From the NCBI GenBank assembly GCA_001411745.2, contig LIQB01000006.1, positions 98,687 to 162,686 of the forward strand: DNA of 64,000 bases, given 5' to 3'. Each line of letters starts with the position of its first letter. The stretch's first letter is position 1. The notes below the pieces were generated by a model that was not told the DNA's origin, did not search any database, and worked only from the letters and a program-made list of their open reading frames with translations. This document shows, piece after piece, positions 62,024 through 64,000 of this stretch. The translations under genes and the position numbers were made by a program. Source of the stretch: Psychrobacter glacincola (GTDB lineage: Bacteria > Pseudomonadota > Gammaproteobacteria > Pseudomonadales > Moraxellaceae).

Positions 62024-62230
62024 TTATTTATCATCTTTCATTAATGAGCTGTCGTACTGTTTACTATCCTTCGCAACATGATGAGGATCGTGATCATCGG
62101 TTGCTCTTTCTGCCGCTGCTGGATTGACTTTTTGTAGCGCATCATCAGGTACGATGCCATGGTTATCGTTCGCATCTCTTAACTGACGGTCTTCTTGATT
62201 GACAGCCTTGTCATCTGGCGTATTCATCAT
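62024..62230 (-). CDS. Small hydrophilic disordered protein A
   Basis: 68 aa, about one third Asp/Glu/Lys/Arg, with no Cys, Trp or Phe and no signal peptide. AAGGAG lies 6-9 bases before ATGATG, so it is probably a translated gene. The composition (DDKAVNQEDRQLRDANDN, DDHDPHHVAKDSKQYD) predicts an unfolded chain. It is the last of four similar genes in tandem. Family not recognised; a hydrophilin-like stress role is a guess. Confidence 0.7.
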   Translation of the reverse strand: MMNTPDDKAVNQEDRQLRDANDNHGIVPDDALQKVNPAAAERATDDHDPHHVAKDSKQYDSSLMKDDK

Positions 62231-62304
62231 TACTCCTTATTATCATAATAGTCATTCTATAGAGATAAAAAATCTGTATTTAATCAATTTTTCATAAAAA
62301 GCTA

Positions 62305-62691
62305 TTAATCCTTTTCGTCAGGATTTAACACCCGTGTTTGGGCGTTATCGATATTTGCATAACGATTCATGTTGTTAATACCTTCGCTTTTGGATGTCTC
62401 GCTAACCATCGTATGCTCATTCACACCATCATCAAAGGCGTTACCTTCTTGGTCTCGGCGATCAGGCTGACGTGCAGGGTTGTCATTATCATTGACATGC
62501 TCTGAGTTAACGACGCCTTCTTTGAAAGTATCCGTTCCTTTATTTTCAGTGATGCTCTTTTCAATGCCAGTATCACTATGCTCATTAGAAGTAGGACTAC
62601 TAGAGAAGCTATTAGCAGAATCATGACTATCGATTAAGTCATCATTTTCACTGATGCGTGTCTTGGTAAGTGCTGGATCGTTGGTTTGCAT
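62305..62691 (-). CDS. Small hydrophilic disordered protein B
   Basis: 128 aa, rich in Asn, Asp, Glu and Ser, with no Cys or Trp. AAGGAT is 8-9 bases before the ATG. The N-terminal half is Ser/His/Asp-rich and the second half has DNDNPARQPDRRDQEGNAFDDG and NNMNRYANIDNAQTRVLNPDEKD. No membrane segment or signal peptide. Family not recognised. Its stop is 75 bases before the start of protein A. Confidence 0.7.
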   Translation of the reverse strand: MQTNDPALTKTRISENDDLIDSHDSANSFSSSPTSNEHSDTGIEKSITENKGTDTFKEGVVNSEHVNDNDNPARQPDRRDQEGNAFDDGVNEHTMVSETSKSEGINNMNRYANIDNAQTRVLNPDEKD

Positions 62692-62815
62692 GGCTATATC
62701 CTTATTATTGTTATTCGTGTTCTGGTAATTGCTTAGCGTGCTTAGAGTTTTGATGGCGGTTTAGCAAATGGTGAGCCTTATTTAATACCCAACTCAACCT
62801 AGCCAGCAATTCATA

Positions 62816-63067
62816 CTATTCATTGCCTTCTTGGCTTAGGTCATAGGCATTCAAATCTGCGACGTTCTTGCCACCAGCGGGTAAATTCTCTTCTTTACGA
62901 GGGTCAACATATATCTCGTCGGTTTCTTGCGACTCTTGTTGTGGACCATCGATATTAGGTTCGTGCTTACGACCTTCATAACTGTCTTGTGCATTGTCTG
63001 GGTGTAAAGCGGCTGGATCACGAACTGGTACCGCTTCTTCATGATTTGGATGAGTATTATTTGGCAT
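62816..63067 (-). CDS. Small hydrophilic disordered protein C
   Basis: 83 aa, acidic, rich in Asn, Pro, Glu and Asp, with no Cys, Trp or Phe. GAGGGA is about 8 bases before the ATG. RDPAALHPDNAQDSYEGRKHEPNIDGPQQES and YVDPRKEENLPAGGKNVADLN show repeated Pro/Asn turns. No signal or membrane segment. Family not recognised. Confidence 0.7.
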   Translation of the reverse strand: MPNNTHPNHEEAVPVRDPAALHPDNAQDSYEGRKHEPNIDGPQQESQETDEIYVDPRKEENLPAGGKNVADLNAYDLSQEGNE

Positions 63068-63142
63068 TGCAGATCCCTCGCATCAATATGTCATTAATAG
63101 ATAAAATAAGTTAATCCAAATATTTATGTCACAGCTTATTTA

Positions 63143-63313
63143 TCATTTATCCGTACGCAAATCATCTTCAATAAAAGAGGTTTGCTCATCTTTACTTAAT
63201 GTTTCAGGTGCATAGACCTCTTTCTTGTCTTTGAGATTTCGCGCAATTTGCTGACTGTCTGCTTGCTCAGCAGCTTTTTTGATATCTGATGTGTCGTTAT
63301 CGGTATTGCTCAT
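63143..63313 (-). CDS. Small hydrophilic disordered protein D
   Basis: 56 aa, first of the four tandem genes. The start ATG at 63313 has AGGA upstream (spacing about 9). The chain begins MSNTDNDTSDIKKAAEQAD and ends DEQTSFIEDDLRTDK; Ala/Gln/Glu in the centre suggest a helix when bound. No Cys or Trp. Family not recognised. Confidence 0.6.
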   Translation of the reverse strand: MSNTDNDTSDIKKAAEQADSQQIARNLKDKKEVYAPETLSKDEQTSFIEDDLRTDK

Positions 63314-63685
63314 AAGGTGTTTCCTATTTTTATAATTCGTTGATTTAGTCAGTCCCTACTCTTTTTCGTAATACGATCAATGATAGTAATACGAGCAATT
63401 TTGCATGAATTACTAGAGTGCTAATTATTTATTAAACCATCAAATCCGTTTAATAATAGCGTGAGGGCTGACCTTGATTATAAGGATGAGATAACGGACT
63501 GCACCAGTGTGCTGCCGTATCAATATGTGAATAAATGTGAGGTTACAAGACAGTTTGTAACTTAGACAAATCGTTTATCCAAAAAAAACCAAGCATAGAA
63601 AGTACTCTATACTTGGTTTTTTGCTTGATATTTATTGATTGTAAAGACGTGTTTACCGCTTTGAGGAAGTCGTTGAAATATTAAG
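63314..63685. other. Spacer between ppk and the small-protein cluster
   Basis: 372 bases. The right end holds the ppk terminator. The rest should carry the promoter of the four small genes; no convincing -35/-10 pair was chosen. Confidence 0.5.
63583..63622 (-). terminator. Terminator of ppk
   Basis: AAACCAAG and ATAGA arms pair with TCTAT and CTTGGTTT around a 5-base loop with single bulges. A8 upstream and T6 downstream let it work on either strand. Confidence 0.75.
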
Positions 63686-64000
63686 CTAGCTTGATACATC
63701 AACGCCATTAATCACTTTTAATAAATACTCTTGAGCAGTATGCGGCGTTTCCCCTGCGGCTGGTTGCAGCTGCTGCCAAACACCATCACCGCTAAGTATC
63801 CACGCTTGGGTATTGTCTTTCAGATAGTTAAGTAAACCGTCTTGATATACTTGTTTAAACAGTTTTTTGTCTTCGATTGGAAACGCCACTTCGACGCGAT
63901 GAAATAAATTACGATCCATCCAGTCTGCACTACCACAATATAAGCGCTCGTCGCCATTATTATAGAAATAATAAACACGCGTATGCTCTAAAAAACGCCC
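63686..64000 (-). CDS. ppk1: Polyphosphate kinase (3' end only)
   Basis: The gene continues past the window edge; its first codons are not visible. The C-terminal ~104 residues read [39 protein letters not shown], the PPK1 C2 domain with the family segment GSADWM.RN. PPK1 makes long-chain polyphosphate from ATP, cytoplasmic or membrane-associated. The CYTH-CHAD protein at 36.5 kb may also handle polyphosphate or triphosphate. Confidence 0.95.
   Translation of the reverse strand, partial: GRFLEHTRVYYFYNNGDERLYCGSADWMDRNLFHRVEVAFPIEDKKLFKQVYQDGLLNYLKDNTQAWILSGDGVWQQLQPAAGETPHTAQEYLLKVINGVDVSS

Overview
The window looks like chromosomal DNA of a Moraxellaceae gammaproteobacterium, most likely Psychrobacter. 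Support for this: moderate GC coding sequence with AT-rich spacers, a long (528 aa) isocitrate lyase with malate synthase G, MiaE, a DUF4349 lipoprotein, a DUF2057 protein, PurM-PurN, and a pyrG-kdsA / eno-ftsB-ispD block. The assignment comes from recognising protein families; no search was run. I saw no CRISPR array, insertion sequence, prophage or rRNA operon.

Layout. 1-3.6 kb: tRNA-Ser(UGA), a GAPDH/erythrose-4-phosphate dehydrogenase family enzyme and a Pif1-like helicase. 3.8-8.9 kb: an alcohol/aldehyde oxidation cluster (aldehyde dehydrogenase, zinc alcohol dehydrogenase, DUF779 protein, GMC oxidoreductase). 9.3-15.3 kb: a complete five-gene Dpp/Opp-type peptide ABC transporter ending in a strong terminator. 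15.4-18.8 kb: an NTF2-like protein divergent from a LysR regulator, a NERD-domain protein and a LysE exporter. 18.9-29.7 kb: housekeeping genes (tkt, serS, a membrane protein, dps, a DUF2057 protein, hda, an AI-2E family permease, purMN). 29.8-34.9 kb: a succinate-semialdehyde dehydrogenase-like enzyme, a LysR regulator and, divergently, isocitrate lyase. 35-46.8 kb: DUF4349 lipoprotein, CYTH-CHAD protein, nitroreductase-like protein, L,D-transpeptidase, an unknown membrane protein, argG, pyrC, rnt, a small basic membrane protein, tRNA-Glu and a membrane-anchored BLUF photoreceptor. 47.2-56.3 kb, all on the minus strand: pyrG, kdsA, an HMA-like protein without CxxC, copZ, copA, eno, ftsB, ispD. 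56.5-64 kb: porin, malate synthase G, miaE, four small disordered hydrophilic proteins and the 3' end of ppk.

How the genes fit together. Both glyoxylate-shunt enzymes are present (aceA near 33 kb, glcB near 59 kb). Together with alcohol/aldehyde oxidation and peptide uptake they suggest growth on C2 compounds, alcohols and peptides rather than sugars. CTP synthase, Kdo8P synthase, enolase, FtsB and IspD link nucleotide, LPS, division and isoprenoid metabolism, and a copper-export cassette sits inside that block.

The least explained elements are the four tandem disordered proteins (62.0-63.3 kb), the HMA-like protein without metal ligands next to three 15-bp tandem repeats upstream of copZ, the palindromic repeats sharing a core at 38.3 and 60.7 kb, the nested inverted repeat at 45.3 kb, and the BLUF protein with a C-terminal membrane helix.
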